Shown: positions 54,886-64,000 of the stretch, in pieces | Layout of the letters: each line of letters begins with the position of its first letter | Position numbering within the stretch: position 1 is the first letter of the stretch | DNA from: Microbotryum silenes-acaulis | Lineage: Eukaryota > Basidiomycota > Microbotryomycetes > Microbotryales > Microbotryaceae | NCBI GenBank assembly: GCA_003665825.1 | Contig: QPFY01000014.1 | Span: 682,001 to 746,000, forward strand | Direction of reading: 5' to 3' | DNA length: 64,000 bases | Translations under genes and position numbers: made by a program | The notes under the pieces: model-generated | Told to the model about the DNA's origin: nothing | The model's database searches: none | The model's input: the letters and a program-made list of their open reading frames with translations, nothing else

Positions 54886-57131
54886 ATGTCTACAGGAGAC
54901 CCTGGGTCCCCACTGCCGGCACCGCCGGCACCGCCACCAGCGTCCAGCCACCCCGCGACCAGATCCCGATAAGCTCGAAGAAGACGCAAGTCACGGGCCC
55001 GGCGACCGCCGCACCCAACTATGCCGCCGCTGCGAGTCAGATGGCGACTCAAACACCTGAACAACAGCAACAACAACAACAGCGTGCCAAGGCTCTGGGC
55101 AGCCTATTACAAGCCATGGGTGCTGTACCCGGAAACCGCATGGATCGTTGGGTCCAGGCCATCTACTTCGCCGAACTCTACCCCGTCGCCACCGCCACAT
55201 CGCTGAAGTTTTCGGCCTTGAACGCGAACCGGTCTGTCGAGAAAATTTTTGATTACGCCCTTGAAGTGACTCTGTCTCACCAGAGCGCCTCGCGAGCGAC
55301 TCATGCCGATAAGATCGATCTCGTAGCCTGCGCACGAGGCTGCTATCGCCGATCTCTCCTATCTGCTTTGAGCCTGGAGTTCCTCTGCCGGACCATCTTG
55401 CGGCCTATCAACCACAGATCTTAGGCGTACAACATTCATCAATTCTGCGTAATGGGGCGGCTCACCATCGTGTTACGGTTGGGTTCGTCACCGGCGAGGC
55501 ACGTGACGCGGCGCTCACGACGCCCCCCGCTCTCACTTGGCGATCGGCGAAGGCCCGCTTCGCGAAGTCTCACAGGTTCCACCATAACATGGTCGAGCTT
55601 CGAATCAACGTCGGTGTTCAAGGAATGCCCTCCATGGATGCCATCATCAAATCGTTCCAATCAATAGTGCAAGACCTGTCAGGCAAGGGACATTCATGCC
55701 AACTTGTGCAGGTTCTGCGCGTTATCAGCGTGGACAACGCCTCGGCCTTCGCCCACGTTGCCGGAGACTACTCCGCTTTCCTACACTTCGATGACGACTC
55801 CCTATTCCAACGCCCCAACACGACCTTGAAGGAGATTCTACCTTCCAGGATTGACCTTCCCACTCGAGGCAGCCCGGTTACCGCCCTTCGCCATGATTAT
55901 GAGAAGGAGGCGGCTTGCGGTAGGTGCCACTTTGTGGGTCACGTGGGAACCTGCGGATTGGATCAGGAGAGGAAGCGAAAGGAGGCTCACAAGCAACAGC
56001 AACAGCAACAGCAACAAGAACACCATCACCAACGACACCAAAATTGTGGAGGCCGAGGTCCCCATTCCTGTGCCGGTTGTTAACAGGATCGCATCACAGA
56101 ATCACTTCGCCGGGCTCGAGGTCGAGGAGGGACAGGAGGAAGAGGTAACTGGCCAGGGCGAACAGGGGCCGGAGGAATCGGGGGAGGAAGACGCTGGTGA
56201 TAAGGCGGATGACGAGGACTCGGAGGACTCGGAGGACTCGGAGATGGAATCGGAGGCGGCCGCGAAAACGGAGGTCATCAAAATTGAGAGCGAGGACGAG
56301 TCGGTCTTGGAGGACTGCAGCGGATCTGATGGAGAGGTGATTGATGAGAATGAGGTGATGGCGGATGAAAGAGGTGAAACGGAAGGAGAGGTGGCGACGG
56401 AGATGGAGGAAGAGGAGGTGGCGACGGAGGTGGGAGATGTGGACGAGGCGAGGGGATCGACGAAAGCGGAGAATGCGGAAGCGACGGACTTAGGGGAAAC
56501 GAACAGGCTGGACAATGACGACGACAGCGACGCAACAGCAACCGCCGCCACCGCTTCCCGCGAATCGACGCCGCACGAACCAACCCCACCTCTGTCACCC
56601 GAAACTCTCGCCAAGTCGCTACGCGAGGGGGAGGAGTGGGACAGGATCAGAGCTAACTGGGTTGAGCAGGCACGACTTGAGCGGGACCAAAGCATCGAGA
56701 GGAGGCTCAACGCTGAAACCCCTTTGGTGCGTCACAACTTTGCCACGTGGGACGAGGACGGTGAGATACGCTCCATCAACATCAGGGGGACCGCTGCGAA
56801 GTTCAAGAAGCAGGTGATGAAGAGGTCGCAGACTGCGGCGGACCTCAGTGACCCAAGTGACGAACCGACCGACGCCAAGCGAGTGATCATCAAAGGGAAG
56901 AGCCGCGTCGTGGTGAAGGATGGAATAGAGGGGCGGAGGGTGACGAGGTCGATGGCAGCGGCAACGGCGATGCAGGTCGAGGTGACGAAGGTGGACAGAG
57001 GGAAAGGAAAAGGGGTAGCTGAGGAAAAACGATGGTCCGACCTCGAGCCCGAGGACGATGTCCTGCCCGCCCTCCCCCTCTTTGAGGACGACACCACCGC
57101 CAAGAGCGCCTCGACCTCGACTACCCATTAA
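54886..57131 (+). pseudogene. LINE B2 ORF1, right copy, frameshifted
   Basis: Carries the same three frame changes as the left copy (about 54921-54945, 55330 and 55993), so they predate the inverted duplication. It differs from the left by a few bases, for instance GAGAAAATTTTTGATT where the left reads GAGAATTTTTTTGATT. Confidence 0.85.
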
Positions 57132-57802
57132 TGATCAAGCACACCATCATCACCTGGAACGTAAGAAGGGGCGTGGGGGTCCCGGAAAAACGACGTGATA
57201 TCTACACCTACCTTTCTACATTTAAAGCTTCCGCGATTCTCTTACAAGAGCATTTCATCAGACCGCAATTCTGGCAGCTCATCAAGGACGAGTACGAGGG
57301 CAAGCTCTTCATCAACCAGCACTGTATGACTCTGATTCCGGCCGACTCGCCCCTGATCGACGCCGAGCTCTTGCGCACCCACTCGGCACTCAACGGCCGG
57401 CTCCTCGTCACCTCCTTTCGTCTGCGGGGCGACATCAAAATTCTAGAAATCAACAACCTTTACGCGCCCGTTGACCCAAAGCAACGAGCAAAATTCTTCG
57501 ACAAACTGATCCTCCACAAAACACAGAAATCCCACCTCCGACTCCTTGGCGGCGATCTCAACGACTGCCCGCGCCCAGAAGTCGATCGGCGGAACCAAAG
57601 TCGGCGCCACCACCACTGGCCGATCCTGATCGGCAAGCTCGACTCGGCCTACACGGACTGCATCCGCTACAAGCACCCCATCACCCCATCTTTCACTCGA
57701 CCCAACCCCAATCGCAAGCGACCCAACTCCTTCTCCCGGCTTGATTACTTTCTCCTACAACGAACTCACCAGAAAAGACTCGACCAGGCCTCGACGATCT
57801 AC
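57131..57802 (+). pseudogene. LINE B2 ORF2 fragment, right copy
   Basis: Open for 224 codons of endonuclease (TWNVRRG to SRLDYFLLQ), then fused to unrelated sequence and a stop at 57853. No RT remains. Confidence 0.85.
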
Positions 57803-58204
57803 TGTTGTGGGAAATTAGTGGGGTCGGCGGTCCAGAGGGACTTATGGTCTTAGCAGTGGCGCGGGGCGCGCGGGTGTTGTGCGGGGTCCGGTAGAGGCGG
57901 CAGAGGCGGCTGGTTGTCTACATGAGATTGCGTCTTTTGCCTAGCTGTTTTTCTCTCTTCTCCACCACGCACTCGATATCACATCTCGCCCATTCGCTCT
58001 GTTACAGTCGATTGACCTTTAGCGATCCACTATCTCACATTAGGTCATCCATCGACGCCACGTAACTAGAGACGCTCCTACAACAACACCAACATCCCTC
58101 CTCTCCGAAGCGTTGGGTCATCAGTCTCAGTACGACCGGTGGCGCAATGCGCCGAAGTTGGGGCAGGACGTACAAGTCATCAGATCAGGTGCATGGTTAA
58201 ACGT
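57803..58204. other. Right flank of the inverted repeat, no gene seen
   Basis: Unique DNA beginning TGTTGTGGGAAATTAG. It shows no LINE or left-flank similarity and no coding signal I can support. Confidence 0.5.
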
Positions 58205-58660
58205 CGCATCATAAAGCTATGCTTGACTCACGGGCATAAATTCGGCTTCCGTCCCACGGCAAACTACGCGGCGAATCACCGAGGCGGAGGTCAGCTCCTT
58301 TTCTGATGTTCGCAAGCGCGCCAACCGCCGCTGCCGCCGCTTGGGGTCAATGAAATAGGGTGGGATGTAGACAAGCACGTATCAAATCACCTATCTTCCC
58401 GGTATGCTCGGTATCGATGCCGTGAAGAACTCGACCTCGGTACCCCACGGGGGCCAGTAGTCGTCGAAAGTGAGGCCGTAGTAACTGGCGTTCAGGGGTC
58501 GTAGGAACAGCGGAGGAGCGGATCGTGCGGGCAAGGAGGGAATGGCTTGAGTGGCATATGAAAGAGCAAATATAGGAAAATCATACCGTCAGGACTGGGC
58601 GTGGAAGGGGGGTTGATCAAGCACGTTCAACGTGAATTCGAAGACACTGACGGTGGCTGA
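58205..58660 (-). pseudogene. Unassigned protein-like remnant
   Basis: Two minus-strand segments read like protein: PLNASYYGLTFDDYWPPWG with TEVEFFTASIPSIPG (about 58545-58399) and YIPPYFIDPKRRQRR with VIRRVVCRGTEAEFMP (about 58370-58215). They share a frame but are separated by TAG and TGA, and a GTGAGT donor-like site follows the second. A further piece (SVFEFTLNVLDQPPFHAQS, about 58645-58590) precedes a GTATGA...CAAG intron-like stretch. I do not recognise the family. It may be a spliced gene with introns I have placed wrongly. Confidence 0.35.
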
Positions 58661-59471
58661 TGGGGCTGAAGGGGGGATTTGGGTCGCTCGTGTGACGATC
58701 GCCGTCTGGAAAAGGGGCCGAGGCTGGACGGGAGAAAGCGGAGACGACTAGTCAGCACGCAAGGTCGCGAAAGCCGATCGAGTGAGGGAATGTAAGACTG
58801 ACGCACAAGGCGTGTGCTCAATAGATGAGCAGTTTTGGGAGTGTTTGGGGATGCGGATGCGGATGCCGATGCGAGGAGGGAGGGCGGAGGAGCTCGTCCT
58901 CGTTTGGACTGCGATCGCTGTCGCGCGCGAATTTAGCTATCACAAGCGCGAACATCATCGAGCGCGACAGTTTGGAAAGGGGACCCCGCGCGGACCACCT
59001 AGGGCCTCCACGAGCGAGCGAACAGAGCCGGGTATCGGTGTCCCGGATCTTTTACTTTTCCTCGATCGCGTAAACTACCTCATCGGTGTGCTGGTAGGAG
59101 TTTTCAAATTGAGCGGCCGAAAGTCATCGCTGCCCGGACTGATCAAGCTTTTGGAGCGGGGTCTGGTTGCAAGTTTCCGCCGGCTTCACGGTGTGGGCAG
59201 TTACTAGGGCTACATCAAGTATACGACAAACTTGAGGTGATATACTATGCCCAAAGCAAGCAACGCTTGAACACCTCATTCTATGCCTCTGATACGTCAC
59301 TTCCTTCAACTTGCCAAGCTCTCGAGTTTCTCTATGTTTCAGGAATCGTGTCGACGCACCAAATCTGTACCATGGCATCGATTGCAACACAATTCTTCGG
59401 CAAAGAACTTGAATTTTTGGGGGCACATGAATCTAATTCACCGAGGGTGATCCTCAAACTGGCACGAGACC
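58661..59471. other. Intergenic stretch, no gene seen
   Basis: GC-rich DNA with a short GATGCG repeat near 58855. Open frames on the plus strand (82-141 codons) lack motifs and overlap one another. Confidence 0.45.
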
Positions 59472-61131
59472 TTACAATCTATCATTGAGCTCACAAAGAA
59501 TGATGCTCGCTTCGACGGCACCAATGTCGAGCGCGTTCCTGCCGATCCTCTTGCGCACCTCAATCATCCCCGCCGAAGTTGCGACACTCGCGTTCCAGTT
59601 TTTGACGCAAAAGTCGAGCACATCGCTTCGGACGGCGGGGAATTCGCTGCACAACAACGAAAAGAGCACGATCGCCGCGTTGCGCCCGCTGAGTTGAGAG
59701 ACGATTGTTTTCCGAATGAATTCGCACAATTTGGGGATCCGGAGGCGGTCCGCGAGGCGATACAAGACTTCGGGAGCGACGGGCCGTGGAGGGCACGGAT
59801 GCTCGCCGTCACCGCTGGTACAGGGTCGACGGTTCGTCGCCTCCGCTTGGTCCTCTTCATGTTGGTCCTCGACAGCTTCCTCCTTGGCAGCTTCGCCCTC
59901 CAAATCCTCGTCTTCCGAATCTTCGTCGAAATCTGCGGCCATCCATTCTGCAGCCACCGAAGAATTTGACAACATGGCTCGAACGTCATCTTCGAGCACG
60001 GGGCCGAATTTGATATCGCATCCCCGAAGCCACTGCAGCATACCATAATAGGCGTCAAAGAGACCGAAATCGTCTTCTTCAACCTCGCTCGTGTGGATCA
60101 GCTCGTGTGGATCAGCTCGTTGCATCCACGCGACGCTTCGGGGTTCGGCGTTACAGTGTCGCCTCGGGTGTCCTCGGCGGTGAGGGGTCGAACCGGAGCG
60201 CCCCGGGGTGGATTGGGGGCGCGTTTTTCCGCCTCCAGAAAGCCACTCCCCAAGAGGTCCTCCCAGTAACCTGAAGCGTTCTTCAGAAAAGTGGACGACT
60301 CGTAAAGGATGCGTCCGGTCTTGGTGAAGAGGAAGCGGAGGTCGTAGGGGTGCCTGCGCAGATGAAATTCTGCGGTCGAGGCCGGCGCACGATGTCAGTC
60401 GCTATGGCAGATCCGCCCAGATGCCGGTACTTACCTTTGTATTGTACATTAAAGGCCCGAAGCTTCTCCTCACTTTTCTCCTTGATTCGCGCGCCTTCCG
60501 TGGCCAGCCTGATCGCATCGCCGATTCGTAGCGTAATCCTAAAGAAGCAGCTGCCAGTGTCGGAGCTGTCGACGCATTCGAAGATCTGACGTGCGCGCAC
60601 GGTCCAGCGGCGGCTCTGCGTACTGTCGATGGAGCGTTCTCTGGATCTGAGAGTTTTTTCGCAGAGTACTTGAGATTTCTCAAGCGATGTCAACGGAAGC
60701 GTTACCAGGGCTAACTCGAACGTGAAGTAGGAACTGGCGCCAACATTGATGAATTGGCAAGCCGAGCACCCGTCCCGCTTGTGCGTGCTCGCCAGAGGTT
60801 CTTCATTGATCACAAACAACGCCTCGTCACCCTTCCATTCGACACGCCACGAGGAGGTACGTCCCGTGGGTGCTATCGTATCGGCGAAGTAAAACCTGGG
60901 CGAGGTCTCGGGCGTCGTACGCATCGTCGTCTTGTCGAGCTTCAGCAGGAACGTATGGGACGCCCCAGCGTGCGACCACATTCCGGACGTGATTCGAGTT
61001 GAGTTCGATGAAGTGAACGTGCAGTGGGATCTTGAACTTCCGAATGAAACTAGTCCACGTGATGCTGTTGCGGCGGAGGCGATCGGAGGACTGCACGTCG
61101 ACGTGACGACGTGACACCTTGCAAAGGCCAA
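59472..61131 (-). pseudogene. BTB/POZ domain protein gene broken by a 14-nt tandem duplication
   Basis: Exon 1 ends at 60435 and exon 2 begins at 60369; the intron 60370-60434 (65 nt) has GTAAGT and CCGCAG. Across the junction the frame reads LRRHPYDLRFLFTKTG and RILYESSTFLKNASGYW, the start of a BTB domain. The BTB C-terminal half follows (PEVLYRLADRLRIPKLCEF, VLFSLLCSEFPAVRSDVL). Exon 1 (FLLKLDKTTMRTT, RVEWKGDEALFVINEEP) may be a MATH-like region. Between the BTB halves GTGTGGATCAGCTC occurs twice in tandem (60091-60104, 60105-60118). With one copy the frame is continuous; with two it hits TGA. BTB proteins often serve as CUL3 adaptors. The start is unresolved; a Met lies at 60981. Confidence 0.65.
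60091..60118. repeat. 14-bp tandem duplication inside the BTB gene
   Basis: GTGTGGATCAGCTC twice with no spacer. Its length is not a multiple of three, so it shifts the frame. Confidence 0.9.
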
Positions 61132-61691
61132 AGCGGAGAGGAGACACTACTCGGCTCGATTACATCCGATCCGACCGCTCCCGAGCTTGACTGGCGTGAC
61201 GGCAAAATTGACGGGGCGGATCGGCTTAAGCGCTCAAGCATGACGATCCTCAAAGCAATGAACGAGACGTCAATTAAAGGACAAATCCTATCATGGGACT
61301 GTGATATCCCGACGAAAGTTCCCCTCACCAAGCAACCTGATCGATTGGCCCCTGGTGGAAATCTGGCGGCATGCCAAGTGCCCGGCGCAAAAGGGCAAAT
61401 GCGCTGTGCGGTACTCGCAAACGCTCGCCTTGTCATCGATTGCTCAGGCGCATTGCAACTCCATCCTTTAGTGGTGATTCACCTCGTCGTCTGGGGTACG
61501 TTGATGCTGCGTGAGGGTTTCGAACGTGCCCGACTGTTGTGACTGACGCCCGCATTCTTCAAGTTCGTCATTGGCGGCAACTTCGGGCTCGGACTCGAAT
61601 CGGGAGCTTGATCTCTGCGCCAGGGGCCGGACGCGTGCTTTCTTCATCCTCCCTGTGGACGTTCTCATCTACCATAGACACAACTCCGGCG
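61132..61691. promoter_or_regulatory. Divergent intergenic region between BTB and RBR genes
   Basis: The two genes point away from each other, so their promoters probably share this 560-bp region. I see no clear TATA box or conserved site. A 143-codon plus-strand frame here has no recognisable motif. Confidence 0.4.
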
Positions 61692-63741
61692 ATGGATGAC
61701 CTCGACTTCCCAGCCGGGATGATGGTGCACCCCGAAGCGTCCGAGGAGGCGCAAATCGTCTTTCTCGAACTCGAAGCAGGTCAAGCTGCGCTCTGTCGAC
61801 GTTGTTGGGACAAGACGGCTTTATCCCAGCTTGTGCACTGCTCGAATGCGTGCCATTTTTGTCGAACGTGCGTTCGTCGACATGCACGACTCGGCTACAA
61901 CGCTTCGAAGTACTGGCTCGGTTGCATTTGCGCCGAGGGCAAGTGTCAGGGACGCTTTTCGCAAGGTGATTTGGGCAAGTTCCTACCCAGATATCAAGCA
62001 CTCGATGAGCAGATGATGTTGGTACACGTCGCGCAAATGAAAGACGTCATCGCAGCCGAGATAAAGGGGCTCGAGTGGTGCCCGCTCTGCCCTTTCGCCA
62101 CCGTCGTCGAGTATGGGCTGCGAGGATCTCTAGTTTGTTCAATGGGGTGTGGTACCTGGGAGCAAGGTCAGGTAAGTTTTTCTTCTTCTGTCTTCCAAAA
62201 GTGGGACACAAAGGACACAGAACATTGATGGCTGATCCCGATCGCGCCACACTTTGCGTAGTCGAGAGCTCCCATTTTCATCGCAGAGGAGATCGTTCCA
62301 GAGCCATCGAAGCCATCACCCGTGATCGCCCAGCCGCCCGAGTGCACATTCGTTGTACCAGACATACAAGATGGGTCCAGCAAGGCGCAAGGGAGCTCGA
62401 GCGTCCCCTCGATCTCATCGTCGGTTACTACCAGCACGTCCACCTTAACGGCATCGGCGTCGACATCGGCCTCTACACCCGCGAGCTCGGAACCGCCCCC
62501 ACCTTATGTCCCCAAGACCATCGAGTGTGCTTGCTGCTTCGACGACGATCCTTTGCTTGAGACGACCCATTGCTCGAAGGGCTGCGTCTTTTGCCTCGAC
62601 TGCGCTCGCAAGTACGCCGAGACGCGCATCGAAGAAAGTCAACACACCTTGCCGTGCATGTCGACCACCGCGTGCAAGGGGCTCTTCACCGACAAAGAAG
62701 CGATTCTGTTCCTCTCCCGAACGTCTTTCGCCCGACTTGAACAACTGCGACAGGATTATGAGATCGAGCAAGCTCAGATTCCTGGACTGGAGAAGTGTCC
62801 GTTCTGTCCTTATGCCGTCGTCTTGGACCCCCATCACGGACGAATTTTCCAGTGCTTGATTCCTGACTGCGCCATCAGCTCGTGCCGCCGGTGTATGAGG
62901 GTTCGTGCCTGAGCACTGGGAATTTGATGAAGTGAGAATGTGCTAAACAACGTTTGCTTTGCTACGCAGGAGGAGCACAGCCCGATGACGTGTAAAGAAG
63001 CAGCTGAACACAAGCCTGCGCAAGCAATCCACAAAGTCGCAGGTCAGCATCGTTGATTCCGTTTTTTGGTCGCATTCCAAAGCCCACCGATGAACCTTTG
63101 CTTCACGTGACTGCCACAGAGGCCATGAGCGACGCCTTGATTCGTCGCTGCCCTAACCCCAAGTGCGGCAAGACCTTCATCAAGGAGGACGGTTGCAATG
63201 TAGGTGTCACAGTTGTTCGCTTTCGACGCTTCCCTCACTGATGGTCCATCCGACGAAAGCACATCGTTTGCACCGCGTGCCGAACCGAGTCATGCTTCGT
63301 CTGCGGCGTCTTTGTGAGTATCTCTGCTTCGTTATGACTACTCGTTACGGGACGTCTGGCTGATTCGACACTTCACCGCATGCTCACCGCTTGCAGGTCA
63401 AGGTACGACCAATGTCCTACTCTTGAATGTCAAGCGCAACCGACTGAATTTCTGATCCTTACGGAACGTGCAGGGCTACGGGCACTGGCAACTTCCATCT
63501 GCTTCATGCCCACTTTTCGACGACGGCGACATGGCAGATCGCGTCTCGGGCAATGTACCTTTTCCGAACCTCTTAAAATCCACTTACAAAATCCCATGCT
63601 GAAGTATTCGCCCACCCACAGATCGAATCTGCTTGGAGGTCCAGTACCTCCTTGGTTCTGCAAGAAAATCCCGAGATTGACGAACGCGATCTCGAGAGTT
63701 TGAGATTAGTCTCGAAATGGAACCCTTTGCGACGTCGCTGA
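61692..63741 (+). CDS. RNF216/TRIAD3-like RBR E3 ubiquitin ligase with a duplicated RING-IBR half
   Basis: Predicted exons 61692-62171, 62262-62900, 62970-63042, 63120-63199, 63260-63313, 63397-63402, 63474-63554 and 63622-63741 keep phase throughout and give 510 aa. RBR ligases take ubiquitin from E2 onto a RING2 cysteine. Module 1 (residues about 35-160): RING-like CRRC...CHFCRTC, then IBR start EWCPLCPF, but no RING2. Module 2 (about 245-440): CACC...CVFCLDC, IBR EKCPFCPYAVVLD...CRRC, TCKEAAEHKPA, then RING2 RRCPNPKCGKTFIKEDGCN with the expected catalytic Cys, CTACRTESCFVCG and VKGYGHW, as in RNF216. The tail reads ENPEIDERDLESL. The 6-nt exon (Val-Lys) is supported because it restores the RNF216 spacing before GYxH. 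Exon 1 could alternatively be a separate truncated gene. Confidence 0.75.
63397..63402 (+). other. Predicted 6-nt micro-exon of the RBR gene
   Basis: GTCAAG lies between CTTGCAG and GTACGA. It adds Val-Lys between CFVCGVF and GYGHW, giving five residues from the last RING2 Cys to GY as in human RNF216. Confidence 0.5.
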
Positions 63742-64000
63742 GTCGTCTCGTGTCGATTGTTGACTTTTCTCCTTCTCGCATTTCGAAAAATGCCGTCGAA
63801 AGATAATAACCGTAAGATTTTGTACATCACCAGTTGGAAAATTCACTCAATGTACAGTGCAATCTGAACAAAAAAACCCATCTCAATCGTTCCTGCGCCT
63901 GCTGAGTCCTTCTCTCCGCATTTCTTCTCGCAGAGTCGTCTCTCAGAGCGTCCGCTTGCACTTCCCGTATAAGAACTAGAGGCCTTGCCTTGGATACTGT
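63742..64000. other. Window end, no gene seen
   Basis: AT-richer sequence following the RBR stop. A short ATG-led frame at about 63791 is too short to judge. Confidence 0.4.

Larger units (their letters stand above)
35618..57802. repeat. Right arm of the giant inverted repeat (22.2 kb)
   Basis: Reverse complement of 11015-33118. Inner edge at CTTCGCGGG (35618). Outer edge at GATCTAC (57802), inside the endonuclease domain of LINE B2, where the right flank switches to unrelated DNA while the left copy of the LINE continues. Confidence 0.95.
54829..57802 (+). mobile_element. LINE B2, right copy, cut in the endonuclease domain
   Basis: Leader, frameshifted ORF1 and the first 224 codons of ORF2. 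The element ends abruptly at 57802 after QASTIY, before SDHRPVLI and the whole RT. There is no poly(A). The break is also the outer edge of the inverted repeat. Confidence 0.85.

Noticed and set aside
61111..61542. 143-codon plus-strand frame between the BTB and RBR genes
   Set aside because: No recognisable motif, overlaps the start region of the BTB gene, and composition resembles a chance frame.

Overview
The window looks like a repeat-rich region of a basidiomycete fungus, possibly near a chromosome end. It has spliced protein genes with introns of 54-110 nt (one of 388 nt), a nuclear tRNA-Thr(AGT) gene with a canonical 44-nt intron, several two-ORF LINE retrotransposons of the fungal Tad1 type, a Mutator-like transposase gene, and a remnant of a RecQ helicase of the kind found in fungal subtelomeres. 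A Pucciniomycotina/Microbotryomycete origin is my guess from overall character, not something the sequence proves.

Layout. 1-6.2 kb: one long reverse-strand gene whose eight-intron model joins a WRKY/GCM1-type zinc finger, a MULE DDE transposase and a ubiquitin-specific-protease-like domain. 6.2-6.9 kb: divergent intergenic DNA with a 19-bp minisatellite and a cluster of GTCCGCAC/GTGCGGAC motifs. 6.9-9.1 kb: a DUF4246 gene. 9.6-11.0 kb: the tail of a broken LINE. 11,015-33,118 and 35,618-57,802: two arms of a giant, almost perfect inverted repeat of about 22.1 kb. Each arm holds, from outside in, LINE B2 (decayed, partial), an (ACTTC)n array, LINE A, LINE C (lacks most of its endonuclease), LINE B1 (intact ORFs), a second (ACTTC)n array, the tRNA-Thr gene and about 0.7 kb of unique DNA. 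33,119-35,617: a 2.5-kb spacer holding a broken RecQ helicase gene that runs across the right arm junction and is cut at the left one. 57.8-64 kb: an unassigned gene remnant, a BTB/POZ gene broken by a 14-nt duplication, and a spliced RNF216-type RBR ubiquitin ligase gene with a duplicated RING-IBR half and a 6-nt micro-exon.

How the parts relate. LINE B1 and LINE A in both arms keep open endonuclease/reverse-transcriptase ORFs with all key motifs, so they could be mobile. The arms differ only at array lengths, homopolymers and a handful of substitutions, so the inversion is recent or kept uniform by gene conversion. The reading frame and 80-nt intron crossing the right inner junction suggest that the right arm is the original order there and that the left arm is an inverted copy that cut off the helicase 3' end. 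The main candidates for new biology are the palindrome centred on a subtelomere-type helicase, the transposase-deubiquitinase fusion, and the constant association of LINE B with (ACTTC)n arrays beside a tRNA gene.
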